Assembly (NCBI GenBank): GCA_016793325.1
Contig: JAEUKI010000062.1
Span: forward strand, 186,001-250,000
Direction of reading: 5' to 3'
DNA length: 64,000 bases
From: Myxococcales bacterium
Lineage (GTDB): Bacteria; Myxococcota_A; Polyangia; Polyangiales; Ga0077539
The notes below the pieces were generated by a model. The model saw nothing but the letters and a program-made list of their open reading frames with translations, ran no database searches and was not told the DNA's origin. Below, piece after piece: positions 1 to 7,407 of the stretch. Both the position numbers and the translations under genes were made by a program. Every line of letters begins with the position of its first letter. Position 1 is the stretch's first letter.

Positions 1-290
1 CACCGCCCGCTCGGGTTTCCCGTCGGGACGCCGCCGTCCCCCGGCGGAACCACCGTCGCGTCGGGCAAGGACACGCCGCTGTCCGTGGGGCTCGTCGATC
101 CATCGGGCACCGTCACGCCGGTGTCGCTCGGAGAGCTCACGCCGCTGTCGGTCGGCGTCGAGACGCCCGTGTCGCTCGGCGCGCGCGAATCCGTGGGCAT
201 CGACGCGTCCGATGGAGGGTTGCCGATGCTGCAAGACAGCGTTGCGCTCAGCGCAACAAGCGAAGCGATCGTGACAATGCGCGTAGTCAT
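1..290 (-). CDS. Partial secreted lipoprotein with Ser/Thr/Asp-rich linker (3' end outside window)
   Basis: Reading the minus strand from an ATG at 288-290 gives an N-terminus MTTRIVTIASLVALSATLSC, a typical lipoprotein signal peptide whose lipobox ends in Cys20. The mature part seen here is a low-complexity linker with repeats such as PTDSGVS, PSDTGV and PDGS. Such acidic Ser/Thr/Pro linkers are common in myxobacterial surface lipoproteins and usually tether a distal domain, which would lie beyond position 1. The start lies 51 nt downstream of the stop of the preceding minus-strand gene, so co-transcription is possible. Function unknown. The call of an exported lipoprotein is well supported; anything more is not visible. 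Confidence 0.7.
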   Translation of the reverse strand, partial: MTTRIVTIASLVALSATLSCSIGNPPSDASMPTDSRAPSDTGVSTPTDSGVSSPSDTGVTVPDGSTSPTDSGVSLPDATVVPPGDGGVPTGNPSGR

Positions 291-341
291 GGTGCCCGAG
301 AGCGTACCGCACTCGCCCGCTCGCGGTCCGCGACGCGCTCG

Positions 342-1265
342 CTACGCGGGCAGCCGCACGCGCGCGTTGGCCACCTTGGGGGTGTCCTCGAAGCGCACAT
401 CGAGCTGCGTGGCCGCGAGCTCCGCAGGTGTGCGACCGAGGGCCTCTGCGATCTCTTCGAGCGAGACCTTCGCGCTCGGGGCGGACTCGCGGACGAAGCT
501 CTCGTCGAGCCCGCGCCGCGGCTGGGCGAAATGCCAAGTTCCCACAGAGAGCACGTCGCGCGGGTCGAACTTCGCGCACCCCGCGCAGCCTCGTCGCGCG
601 TGCAGCGCGGCGAGCAGGGCAGGGCCGAACTCCGTCCCCGGCTCGGGCCAGAGGATCGCGCGCTTGTCGACGAACCGAACCCACGCGCGCGCCGGCCCCA
701 CGACGTCCGGCGCCGCGAGCGCAGCGATCAGCTCGCGAACGGGCGCCGCGAACGCGCGCGGCGGATACGCCATCACGCGCTCGTTGTGACCGTGCGCCAA
801 GCGCTCGATGCACTGCGCCACCGAGCCGCCCTCGTCGGGATACGCGCCGAGCCTCGGGAGAAGCCCAGGAATGCGCGACGCGACCCCGCCCTCTCGCGCG
901 ACGAAGCGCGCGACAGACAGATCGCGATCGCACGCGAAGCCCACCGCCACGGGGTAGGGAAGCTGCGGCCACGCGTAGGGAGCGTCGTCGGGGCAGGACG
1001 GAAGGTGATCGAAATCAGCGGCAGACCGCGTCCCGTGCACGCGCGCCGAGCCCACGCGCTCGCGGCCGCCGACGCGAAACGTCTCGACCCGCGCGCCGCG
1101 AATGACGACATCGAGGTCGCCGCCGAAGCGAAAGGTCCAACGGACGGACGGGGCAGAGACCGCGAGGGCCAGGGCGAGGGTGCTCGACGGATGTTGATCG
1201 AGCCAAACCACCACAGAAAGTGGAAGGTCTCCCTCGATGTCTCTCAGCCGCTCGGAGGTAGACAT
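342..1265 (-). CDS. Hypothetical protein (about 307 aa)
   Basis: The frame stays open for 317 codons on the minus strand. I prefer the internal ATG at 1265 (MSTSERLRDIEGDLPLSVVV) over the upstream ATG at 1295. The protein has no signal peptide or clear membrane segment, so it is probably cytoplasmic. It contains a CAGC pair near residue 235 and a C-terminal stretch, SLEEIAEALGRTPAELAATQ, that resembles a short helix-turn-helix or degron-like helical segment, but I do not recognise a family. It is divergent from the DUF507 gene. Composition and codon pattern match the neighbours, so it looks real, but its role is unknown. Confidence 0.6.
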   Translation of the reverse strand: MSTSERLRDIEGDLPLSVVVWLDQHPSSTLALALAVSAPSVRWTFRFGGDLDVVIRGARVETFRVGGRERVGSARVHGTRSAADFDHLPSCPDDAPYAWPQLPYPVAVGFACDRDLSVARFVAREGGVASRIPGLLPRLGAYPDEGGSVAQCIERLAHGHNERVMAYPPRAFAAPVRELIAALAAPDVVGPARAWVRFVDKRAILWPEPGTEFGPALLAALHARRGCAGCAKFDPRDVLSVGTWHFAQPRRGLDESFVRESAPSAKVSLEEIAEALGRTPAELAATQLDVRFEDTPKVANARVRLPA

Positions 1266-1359
1266 AGCGCGCGCTCGACGGTGGTTCGATAGCATGAAGT
1301 CCTCGCCCGGTACGCGACGCAGTTCGCATTTCGTTCGAGACCGTTCGCCGCGGATCGCG

Positions 1360-1389
1360 TTGACACTGATTGCGCGCGGAGACTACGGT
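1360..1389 (+). promoter_or_regulatory. Candidate sigma70-type promoter for the DUF507 gene
   Basis: A perfect TTGACA at 1360-1365 is followed 18 nt later by TACGGT at 1384-1389, in the 177-nt divergent gap before the ATG at 1443. The -10 match is weak, so this is only a candidate. Confidence 0.3.
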
Positions 1390-1442
1390 TCGCCGCGCTG
1401 CGAGCGAGTCGCTTGCGGTTCGGCACTGAGGAAGCTTGCGAC

Positions 1443-1955
1443 ATGCGCCTATACGCAGCGAAGATCCCTGTCATCGCGGCGGACATCGTCCGCACACTGA
1501 CGTTGGACAAAGACATCGAAGTGGGGGACGGACCCGAAGTCGAGGACGACCTCGCCTCGGTGCTCCGCGAGTACCTTCGGGTCGAGCGCGAGATCACGGA
1601 GCGCGGCAAGGATCGCGCAGAGCGAATCGGCGCGGGCGCGACGGAAGCGCAGAAGTTCAAGCGACAGCTCGCGGACGAGCGCAACTTCGGCCTCGGCGCC
1701 GAGGGCATCTCGTGGATGCTCGATCAGCTCGTGCAGATGCTCTTGCGGTCGAACAACGTCGACGAAGTGTTCGCCGAGGACGCGGTCCTTCGCCGCAAGA
1801 TGCGCGCGATCCTCGAGCGTCACATGGGCGTCGACGACGAGATGGACAAAGAGGTTCGCTCGCGCCTCAAGCACCTCTCCGAGGGCACGCAAAACTGGGA
1901 CGTCGAGTACGCGCGCGTGATGGAGCAGGTCAAGCGTCGCAAGAATGTCGACTGA
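1443..1955 (+). CDS. DUF507 family protein
   Basis: A 170-aa protein beginning MRLYAAKIPVIAADIVRTL. I chose the ATG at 1443 rather than one 30 nt upstream because DUF507 proteins start with this motif and a GAGG sequence lies about 12 nt before it. The protein is acidic and helical, with two similar halves: an N-terminal part with the LREYLRVEREITERG helix and a C-terminal part with LRRKMRAILERHM followed by EVRSRLKHLSEGTQNWD. This matches the two-copy DUF507 arrangement seen in deltaproteobacteria and myxobacteria. No catalytic motif is visible and the family has no assigned function. It stands 24 nt upstream of the epimerase gene on the same strand and is probably co-transcribed with it. 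Confidence 0.85.
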   Translation: MRLYAAKIPVIAADIVRTLTLDKDIEVGDGPEVEDDLASVLREYLRVEREITERGKDRAERIGAGATEAQKFKRQLADERNFGLGAEGISWMLDQLVQMLLRSNNVDEVFAEDAVLRRKMRAILERHMGVDDEMDKEVRSRLKHLSEGTQNWDVEYARVMEQVKRRKNVD

Positions 1956-1979
1956 CCCTCGCGCAACGGAGCCATCACT

Positions 1980-2912
1980 GTGCGAACTCTCGTAACCGGC
2001 GGAGCCGGATTCATCGGTGGCCACCTCGTCGACGCGCTGCTCGCGCGCGGCGCGAAGGTCAAAGTGCTCGACAACTTCTCGACCGGACGTCGCGAGAACA
2101 TCGAGCACAACCTCTCGCGCATCGAGCTCATCGAGGGCGACGTGCGCGACGTCGAGTGCTGCGCGCGCGCGACGCGCGACGTGGACGTGGTCTTTCACCA
2201 AGCCGCGCTCCCGAGCGTCGCTCGGTCGGTCGAAGCGCCGATCCCCACGAACGACGTCAATGCGGGCGGGACGGTCAACCTCCTCGACGCCGCGCGCCGC
2301 GCGGGCGTCACGCGCTTCGTGTTCGCCGCGAGCTCGTCGGCGTACGGCGAGACCGAGGTGCTCCCGAAGGTCGAGACGATGGCGCCGCAGCCGCTGTCGC
2401 CGTACGCGGTGAGCAAATTGGCAGGTGAGCAGTACCTCCAAGTGTTCGCGCGGCTCTACGGGATGAAGACGTGCGCGCTCCGGTACTTCAACGTGTTCGG
2501 CCCGCGCCAAGACCCGCGCAGCGACTATGCGGCGGTCGTTCCGAAGTTTTGCACCGCTATTTTGAGTGGAAAAAGCCCGGTCATCTTCGGCGACGGAGGC
2601 CAGACTCGGGACTTCACGTTCATCGACAACGTCGTCGAAGCCAACCTCCTCGCCGCCACTAAAGAAGTGTCTGGGCAGGTCGTGAACATCGCCTGCGGCG
2701 AGCGCATTTCGCTCCTCGACCTCGCGAGAATCATCAATGAGCTCGCGGGGAAGAACATCGCTCCGTCACACGGCCCCGCGCGCGCCGGTGACATTCGTCA
2801 CTCGCTCGCAGACATTTCTGCCGCACGGTCGCTGCTCGGGTTCGCTCCGATCGTTTCGGTCAGGGACGGACTCGCGAAGACACTCGAGTTCTATCGTGCG
2901 CATGTGAGTTGA
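1980..2912 (+). CDS. NAD-dependent sugar-nucleotide epimerase (extended SDR, GalE/WbpP type)
   Basis: A 310-aa extended short-chain dehydrogenase starting at GTG 1980 (MRTLVTGGAGFIGGHLVDAL). It has the Rossmann TGGAGFIGG loop at residues 6-14, Asp31 in LDNFSTG for the NAD ribose, the active-site Ser/Thr region AASSSAYGE at 117-124 and the catalytic pair Tyr142 and Lys146 in PYAVSKLAGE. Length and motifs fit UDP-glucose, UDP-GlcNAc or UDP-glucuronate 4-epimerases of the WbpP-like group, which supply sugars for surface polysaccharide. No glycosyltransferase or polysaccharide genes lie next to it, so the exact substrate cannot be inferred. It is followed by yicC and gmk on the same strand. Confidence 0.85.
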   Translation: MRTLVTGGAGFIGGHLVDALLARGAKVKVLDNFSTGRRENIEHNLSRIELIEGDVRDVECCARATRDVDVVFHQAALPSVARSVEAPIPTNDVNAGGTVNLLDAARRAGVTRFVFAASSSAYGETEVLPKVETMAPQPLSPYAVSKLAGEQYLQVFARLYGMKTCALRYFNVFGPRQDPRSDYAAVVPKFCTAILSGKSPVIFGDGGQTRDFTFIDNVVEANLLAATKEVSGQVVNIACGERISLLDLARIINELAGKNIAPSHGPARAGDIRHSLADISAARSLLGFAPIVSVRDGLAKTLEFYRAHVS

Positions 2913-2945
2913 CCAACCCCCCCCATTTCGTCGCACAATCATGGG

Positions 2946-3821
2946 GTGTTGCGCAGCATGACCGGGTTCGGGGTGGGGACAGCCCCCCTCGGCTCGGGGC
3001 GCGTGACGATCGAGGCGCGCGCCGTCAACGCGCGCTTCGTCGACGTGCGTGTGCGAATGCCCAAGGACATCGCAGAGCACTCGGCGTTCCTCGATCACAC
3101 CGCGCGCGGCCGCTTCGTGCGCGGCCGACTCGACCTCACCGTGCGGCTCGACGAGTGCGCGGCGCCGACCATGACGCTCGACAAGCGACGCGCGTCGGAC
3201 GCCCTGCGCGCGCTCACCGAGCTTCGAGACGACCTCGGCGTCACGGGTGACGTCCCGTTGTCGTTGCTCGCCACGGTCCCCGATCTGTTCGTGCTCGCGC
3301 CTCCCGCGGACGCAAACGCGCTTCGCGCTGCGCTCGCCACGGCGCTCAGCGCCGCGCTCGACGCGATGGAGAGCATGCGCCGCATCGAAGGCGAAGCGCT
3401 CGAGACCGACCTGTGCGATCGGCTCGAGCGCGTGCTGCAGCTCGCGACCGAAGTTCGCTCGGTGACCGCCGAGCGACCCGAGCGCGTGCGAAAGCGCGCG
3501 CGTGACCGCATCGAGAGGCTGCTGGCCACCGTCGACATCGCGATCGATCCGGGGCGCCTCGAGCAAGAGCTCTTGTTCATCGCCGAGCACATCGACGTGA
3601 GCGAAGAGCTCACGCGCCTCGCGCTGCACTGCGGCCAGTTCGCCGCGCTGTGCACCGAGCGCGAGTGCGTCGGACGCAAGCTCGACTTCTTGCTGCAAGA
3701 GATGGCGCGCGAGGTCAACACCCTCGGCTCGAAGTCGAACGACGCCGACGTCGCGCTCTGCGTGGTCGAGCTCAAGTCCGAAATCGAGCGCATGCGCGAG
3801 CAAGTGCAGAACGTCGAGTAG
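2946..3821 (+). CDS. yicC: YicC/YloC family endoribonuclease
   Basis: A 291-aa protein starting at GTG 2946 (MLRSMTGFGVGTAPLG). This start reproduces the conserved MxRSMTGFG N-terminus of the family; the ATG at 2958 would cut it. The C-terminal half carries the signature ISEELTRLxxH (here VSEELTRLALHCGQF), RKLDFLLQEMAREVNTLGSKSND and VELKSEIERMREQVQN, all typical of YicC (DUF1732). Family members are reported endoribonucleases acting on RNA, including small RNAs in E. coli. The gene directly precedes gmk, the common bacterial arrangement. The protein is cytoplasmic and of full length. Confidence 0.93.
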   Translation: MLRSMTGFGVGTAPLGSGRVTIEARAVNARFVDVRVRMPKDIAEHSAFLDHTARGRFVRGRLDLTVRLDECAAPTMTLDKRRASDALRALTELRDDLGVTGDVPLSLLATVPDLFVLAPPADANALRAALATALSAALDAMESMRRIEGEALETDLCDRLERVLQLATEVRSVTAERPERVRKRARDRIERLLATVDIAIDPGRLEQELLFIAEHIDVSEELTRLALHCGQFAALCTERECVGRKLDFLLQEMAREVNTLGSKSNDADVALCVVELKSEIERMREQVQNVE

Positions 3822-3846
3822 CCCTGCGCTGCGCGCGCGACCGACG

Positions 3847-4512
3847 ATGGAATCGTTGTACCGTCACCCGTCTCCTGTGAACCCCGCGGATGCACTGGTC
3901 GCGCTGGCGCTCGTCGGCCCCTCCGGAAGCGGCAAGAGCACGCTCTGCCGACACCTGCTCGAGACGACAGCGCTCGCGCAAAAGCCCATCGAGCTGTCGC
4001 GCTCGTTCACGACCCGCGCGCCGCGCGGCGCTGAGCGCGACGGCGTCGAGTACCACTTCGTGTCGAAAGAGCGCTTTCGCGCGATGATCGACGCGGGCGG
4101 CTTTCTCGAGTGGGCGGAGGTCCACGGAAACTACTACGGCACGCCCGCCGCGGTGATCGACGACGCGCGAGCGCGCGGCGCGTGCGGCGTGCTCTTCGAC
4201 ATCGACTACCAAGGCGCGAGGCAGATTCGCGCGCGCGTCCCGACGCTGGTGTCCGTGATGATTGTTCCGCCGTCGTGGCAGGTGCTCGAAGCGCGACTCC
4301 GCGGGCGAAACACCGACTCGGACGAGGTCATCGAGCGACGCATGGCCAACGCGCGCGCCGAGCTCGCGCACTACGCGATGTTCGACTACCTCTTGCTCAA
4401 CGACGACCTCGACGGCGCTCGCCGCGAGATCGAGGCCATCTTCGTCGCCGAACGCGCGCGTCGCGCGCGCCGCGCGGGGCTCGCCGAAGCGCTGCTCCGC
4501 GAGCGACGCTGA
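3847..4512 (+). CDS. gmk: Guanylate kinase
   Basis: Converts GMP and ATP to GDP and ADP. The 221-aa protein has the P-loop GPSGSGKST at residues 22-30, the GMP-binding SRSFTTRAPRGAERDGVEYHF segment, the EWAEVHGNYYGTP motif and the RGRNTDSDEVIERR lid. All are standard for Gmk. Translation from ATG 3847 gives a slightly long N-terminus; a GTG at 3880 would give a more usual length, so the start is not certain. It lies 25 nt after yicC and is convergent with the minus-strand gene ending at 4516, with only 3 nt between the stops. Confidence 0.95.
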   Translation: MESLYRHPSPVNPADALVALALVGPSGSGKSTLCRHLLETTALAQKPIELSRSFTTRAPRGAERDGVEYHFVSKERFRAMIDAGGFLEWAEVHGNYYGTPAAVIDDARARGACGVLFDIDYQGARQIRARVPTLVSVMIVPPSWQVLEARLRGRNTDSDEVIERRMANARAELAHYAMFDYLLLNDDLDGARREIEAIFVAERARRARRAGLAEALLRERR

Positions 4513-4515
4513 CCG

Positions 4516-5046
4516 TCACTCGGGGCCGCGCGCGCGCTGGCGACGACGCTCTGCGTCCGCGCCGGGCGCCATCGCGCGGAGGGCTTCGGGCTCGTCGAGC
4601 AGCGCGAGCTCATCGAGCTCGTCCGCGCCCGCGGCGATCGAGGCGAGAAATCGCCGACCCGCGTCGTCCGCCGAGAGCAGACCCACCGAGCGCCCCGGGA
4701 TGGACACCGCCACGTTTCGAACGCGCAACCCCACGAGCGCGGCGAGCACCTGCGCGTTGGCCACGTCGAACGCGTGATCGTCGAAGCGCTCGCGCGGCCC
4801 GACGCCCACGAGCAGCAGCCGTTCGAACGGCAACCTCGGACCCGCGGGACAGAGCACGGACTCGCCGAGCGAGCCCTGGACGCGACCGCTCTCGATGAGC
4901 CGCGAGAGGCGACCGCAGAGGCGCCAGTCGCACAGGCCCGCGGCGGCCCGCAGCGGTCGCTCGTCCTCGAAGAACGACAGCACCGCGAGCTCGCTCCTCA
5001 ACGAGTCGATCGCGCGTAGGGACAGAGGAACGTACCGAAGGTCCAC
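4516..5046 (-). CDS. Stand-alone M17 leucyl-aminopeptidase N-terminal-like domain protein
   Basis: A 176-aa protein (MDLRYVPLSLRAIDSLRSEL). The segment SFFEDERPLRAAAGLCDWRLCGRLSRLIESGRVQG followed by LPFERLLLVGVGPRERFD resembles the N-terminal domain of M17 leucyl aminopeptidases. The metal-binding catalytic domain is absent, so peptidase activity is unlikely. Such stand-alone domains occur in myxobacteria. It is the last gene of the rib-nusB run, 15 nt after nusB. The tail is charged (ERRRQRARGPE). Function unknown; a regulatory or DNA-binding role, as reported for full-length PepA, would be speculation. Confidence 0.7.
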   Translation of the reverse strand: MDLRYVPLSLRAIDSLRSELAVLSFFEDERPLRAAAGLCDWRLCGRLSRLIESGRVQGSLGESVLCPAGPRLPFERLLLVGVGPRERFDDHAFDVANAQVLAALVGLRVRNVAVSIPGRSVGLLSADDAGRRFLASIAAGADELDELALLDEPEALRAMAPGADAERRRQRARGPE

Positions 5047-5061
5047 CGCACAGCCCGCCGC

Positions 5062-5526
5062 TCAGCGCAGACGGCCCTTCATGCGCGCGAGCTTGTCGAG
5101 CGTCCCGTTGACGAACGCCGCAGACTCGGCCGAGCCGAATCGCTTTGCGAGATCCACGGCTTCGTCGATCGCGACCTCCGCGGGGACGTCCGTCGCGAAC
5201 GCGATCTCGCACGCGGCGATGCGCAGGATGTTTCGATCGACGCGCGCCATGCGGTCGAGCCGCCAGTTGCTGTTGGCGCCCTGGATGCTCGCGTCGATCT
5301 CGTCGAGCTGACTCGTGACCGCGCGAACGAGCGCGTCGCCGTAGGGCCTTCCGTCGATGGGCCCTTCGAGGTGCGCCCAGTACGCGCCGAGCGCGCGCTC
5401 GACGAGCTCGCTCTCGCGCACGCCCTGGACGTCGAGCCCATAGAGCACGTGCAACGCGCACTCGCGCGCGTGCCTGCGCGGCCCGTCGTCCTCGCGCTTT
5501 CGCTTGGTTTCGCCGCGGCTGGTCAT
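5062..5526 (-). CDS. nusB: Transcription antitermination factor NusB
   Basis: A 154-aa all-helical protein. The N-terminal RRHARECALHVLYGLD and the C-terminal DVPAEVAIDEAVDLAKRFGSAESAAFVNGTLDKLAR are the NusB hallmarks. NusB with NusE (S10) binds boxA RNA during rRNA antitermination. The ATG at 5526 overlaps the ribH stop in an ATGA arrangement, giving translational coupling. The ribH-nusB pairing is a classic bacterial arrangement and supports both calls. Confidence 0.95.
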   Translation of the reverse strand: MTSRGETKRKREDDGPRRHARECALHVLYGLDVQGVRESELVERALGAYWAHLEGPIDGRPYGDALVRAVTSQLDEIDASIQGANSNWRLDRMARVDRNILRIAACEIAFATDVPAEVAIDEAVDLAKRFGSAESAAFVNGTLDKLARMKGRLR

Positions 5527-6011
5527 CGGCCCTTGCGGATCGCGCGAAGGACGTTGGCCGTCTCGATCGCGCTCGCTGCCGCCTCCCAGCCCTTGTTGCC
5601 CATCTTGGTGCCCGCGCGCTCGATCGCTTGCTCGAGCGTGTCCGTCGTGATCACGCCGAGCGCGACAGGGACGGTGCTCTCGGCCATCGCGGCGGCGAGA
5701 CCCTTGGTCGCTTCGCCGGCCACGAAATCAAAATGCGCGGTGCTGCCTCGGATGACGGCGCCGACCGCGACGATCGCGTCCCACTCGCCGCTCTTCACGA
5801 GGGCGCGCACGGTGATCGGGAGCTCCCACGAGCCCGGGACGCGGACGACCGTGGCTCCGTCGCCGCCGTGGCGCTTGACGCAGTCGATCGCGCCCTCGAC
5901 GAGCTGCTCGACGATGAAGCTATTGAAGCGGCTTGCGACGATCGCGACGCGCATTCCCTGCGCGGACAAGTCGCCTTCGATCGAACGCACCTCGAACACC
6001 TTTTCGGCCAT
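5523..6011 (-). CDS. ribH: 6,7-dimethyl-8-ribityllumazine synthase
   Basis: Condenses 5-amino-6-ribitylaminouracil with 3,4-dihydroxy-2-butanone 4-phosphate, the penultimate step of riboflavin synthesis. From ATG 6011 (MAEKVFEVRSIEGDL) the protein is 162 aa. It shows VAIVASRFNSFIVEQLVEGA, VPGSWELP, GAVIRGSTAHFDFVAGEA with the catalytic His, and a C-terminal GTKMGNKGWEAA, all diagnostic. An ATG at 6023 would add MSAA, and the frame extends further to 6143, but that extension runs into the inverted-repeat region and lacks family similarity. It lies 186 nt after ribBA, the only long gap in the operon. Confidence 0.93.
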   Translation of the reverse strand: MAEKVFEVRSIEGDLSAQGMRVAIVASRFNSFIVEQLVEGAIDCVKRHGGDGATVVRVPGSWELPITVRALVKSGEWDAIVAVGAVIRGSTAHFDFVAGEATKGLAAAMAESTVPVALGVITTDTLEQAIERAGTKMGNKGWEAAASAIETANVLRAIRKGR

Positions 6012-6055
6012 GGCGGCGCTCATATACCAGCGGCGCGCCGATGGGTACACGCCTC

Positions 6056-6199
6056 GCGCGAACGTTTTCGCGCTGCGCGAACTAAACCACGCCCCAATTG
6101 AACGTCGTTGAAACGGGACGAGCGTCGGCGTGGTTTCAATCAAGTCAAACCGCCGCGAATCTCGCGAGAAAATTACGACGCTCGAATGAGCGGCGGTTT
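6056..6199 (-). promoter_or_regulatory. Candidate structured RNA element between ribBA and ribH (interlocking inverted repeats)
   Basis: The gap holds several perfect inverted repeats whose arms overlap or interlock: 10 bp (AAACCGCCGC 6147-6156 with GCGGCGGTTT 6190-6199); 9 bp (6119-6127 with 6176-6184), one arm inside the first loop and one outside, as in an H-type pseudoknot; 7 bp (TTGAAAC 6108-6114 with GTTTCAA 6133-6139); 10 bp (AAACCACGCC 6084-6093 with GGCGTGGTTT 6127-6136), exclusive with the previous pair; 7 bp (GCGCGAA 6056-6062 with TTCGCGC 6067-6073) competing with TTCGCG 6067-6072 and CGCGAA 6076-6081; and a palindrome TCTCGCGAGA at 6160-6169. Competing helices just before ribH suggest an RNA switch or attenuator, though a protein-binding or mobile-repeat origin is possible. 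I do not see FMN-riboswitch consensus motifs. Confidence 0.45.
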
Positions 6200-7382
6200 A
6201 GAGGGCGCCGCGCCCGAAGCGCCCCGTCTCGCCGCCGAGCTGCACTTGTTCGATCACTTCGATCCCGTACGCGGACAGCCCCACGAGCTTGCGGGGGTTG
6301 TTGGTCGCGAGGCGGATGCGTCGGAGCCCGAGGTCGAGCAGCACCTGCGCGCCGAGGCCGAACTCGCGCTGTCGCGGTTGCCCATCGGACCCGACGTCGC
6401 GCGGGGGCTTCGATCCCTCGCCGCGCAAGAACCGCAGCTCGTGCGCGAGGTCGATCCTCGGCGGCGGAACGTACACAACCACGCCCCGTCCCTCGGACTC
6501 CATCCGGTGCATCGCCTCGAACAAGTGCGTCCCTCCGCCGATGAACTCGCGGTTGCCTCCGCCGTGCGGCGGCGCGAAGAGATCCGCGAACATCGCGCCC
6601 GGGTGCATGCGAACGAGCACGGGCTGCTCGCCGCTGAGGTCGCCGACGGTGAGCGAGAGAAACTGCCGACCCTCGACGGTCTCGTACACCGTGGCGGTCC
6701 ACTCGCGCGAGAAGCCCGCGGGGCGCAGCGGCGCGCTCTCGATCTTCTTCACGAGCCGCTCGCGCTCGAGGCGCCACTGAATCAAGTCCTCGATCGAGAG
6801 GATGTGGAGGTTGTGCTTCTCGGCGAAGCGCTCGAGGTCGGGCAGGCGCGCCATCGTCCCGTCCTCGTTCATGATCTCGCAAATGACGGCCGCGGGGGCG
6901 CGCCCGGCGATCCGCGCGAGGTCCACGCTCCCCTCGGTGTGCCCCGTGCGTTGCAGCACGCCGCCGGCCTTCGCGCGCAGGGGAAACACGTGTCCTGGCG
7001 ACACGAGGTCCTGCGGCTTGGCGTCGGGCGCGCAGGCCACTTTGATTGTGTGTGCGCGGTCTTGCGCGGAGATCCCCGTGGACACGCCCTCGCGCGCCTC
7101 GATGCTCACCGTGAACGCCGTCGTGCGCTGCGAGCGGTTCTCGTCGACCATCATGGGCAGCGCGAGCTTCTGCACCATCTCTTCGGTCATGGTGAGGCAG
7201 ATGAGCCCGCGCGCGTGCATCGCCATGAAGTTCACGCTCTCGCCGGTCACGAGGTCCGCGCAGAGCACGAGGTCTCCCTCGTTTTCGCGGTCCTCGTCGT
7301 CGACGAGGATCACCATGCGACCGGCGCGGAGCTCGGTGATGGCCTTCTGAACACGATCGATGTAGCTGCCGGACAATCCCAT
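6198..7382 (-). CDS. ribBA: 3,4-dihydroxy-2-butanone 4-phosphate synthase with degenerate GTP cyclohydrolase II-like half
   Basis: A 394-aa two-domain protein. Residues 1 to about 205 are a complete DHBP synthase (RibB), with VDDEDRENEGDL at 27-38, STGISAQDRAHTI at 101-113 and GHTEGSVDLARIAG at 147-160; this half makes the four-carbon unit from ribulose 5-phosphate. Residues 225-394 align by pattern with GTP cyclohydrolase II (PVLVRMH, EGRGVVVY, FGLGAQVLLDLGLRRIRLATNNPRK). However the zinc-binding C-x10-C-x-C segment is replaced by MHPGAMFADLFAPPHGGG, and this half contains no cysteine at all. It therefore cannot use the usual zinc site and is probably inactive, like known RibB proteins with vestigial RibA domains. 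An active RibA is expected elsewhere in the genome. Confidence 0.88.
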   Translation of the reverse strand: MGLSGSYIDRVQKAITELRAGRMVILVDDEDRENEGDLVLCADLVTGESVNFMAMHARGLICLTMTEEMVQKLALPMMVDENRSQRTTAFTVSIEAREGVSTGISAQDRAHTIKVACAPDAKPQDLVSPGHVFPLRAKAGGVLQRTGHTEGSVDLARIAGRAPAAVICEIMNEDGTMARLPDLERFAEKHNLHILSIEDLIQWRLERERLVKKIESAPLRPAGFSREWTATVYETVEGRQFLSLTVGDLSGEQPVLVRMHPGAMFADLFAPPHGGGNREFIGGGTHLFEAMHRMESEGRGVVVYVPPPRIDLAHELRFLRGEGSKPPRDVGSDGQPRQREFGLGAQVLLDLGLRRIRLATNNPRKLVGLSAYGIEVIEQVQLGGETGRFGRGAL

Positions 7383-7407
7383 GTCTCTCTTCTTTGCTGC
7401 GGAGGCT

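Noticed and set aside
6012..6143. Longer ribH start at 6143
   Set aside because: The extension is translated from the inverted-repeat region and does not resemble lumazine synthase.
6012..6197. FMN riboswitch upstream of ribH
   Set aside because: The conserved FMN-riboswitch segments are not visible; the inverted repeats form a different arrangement.
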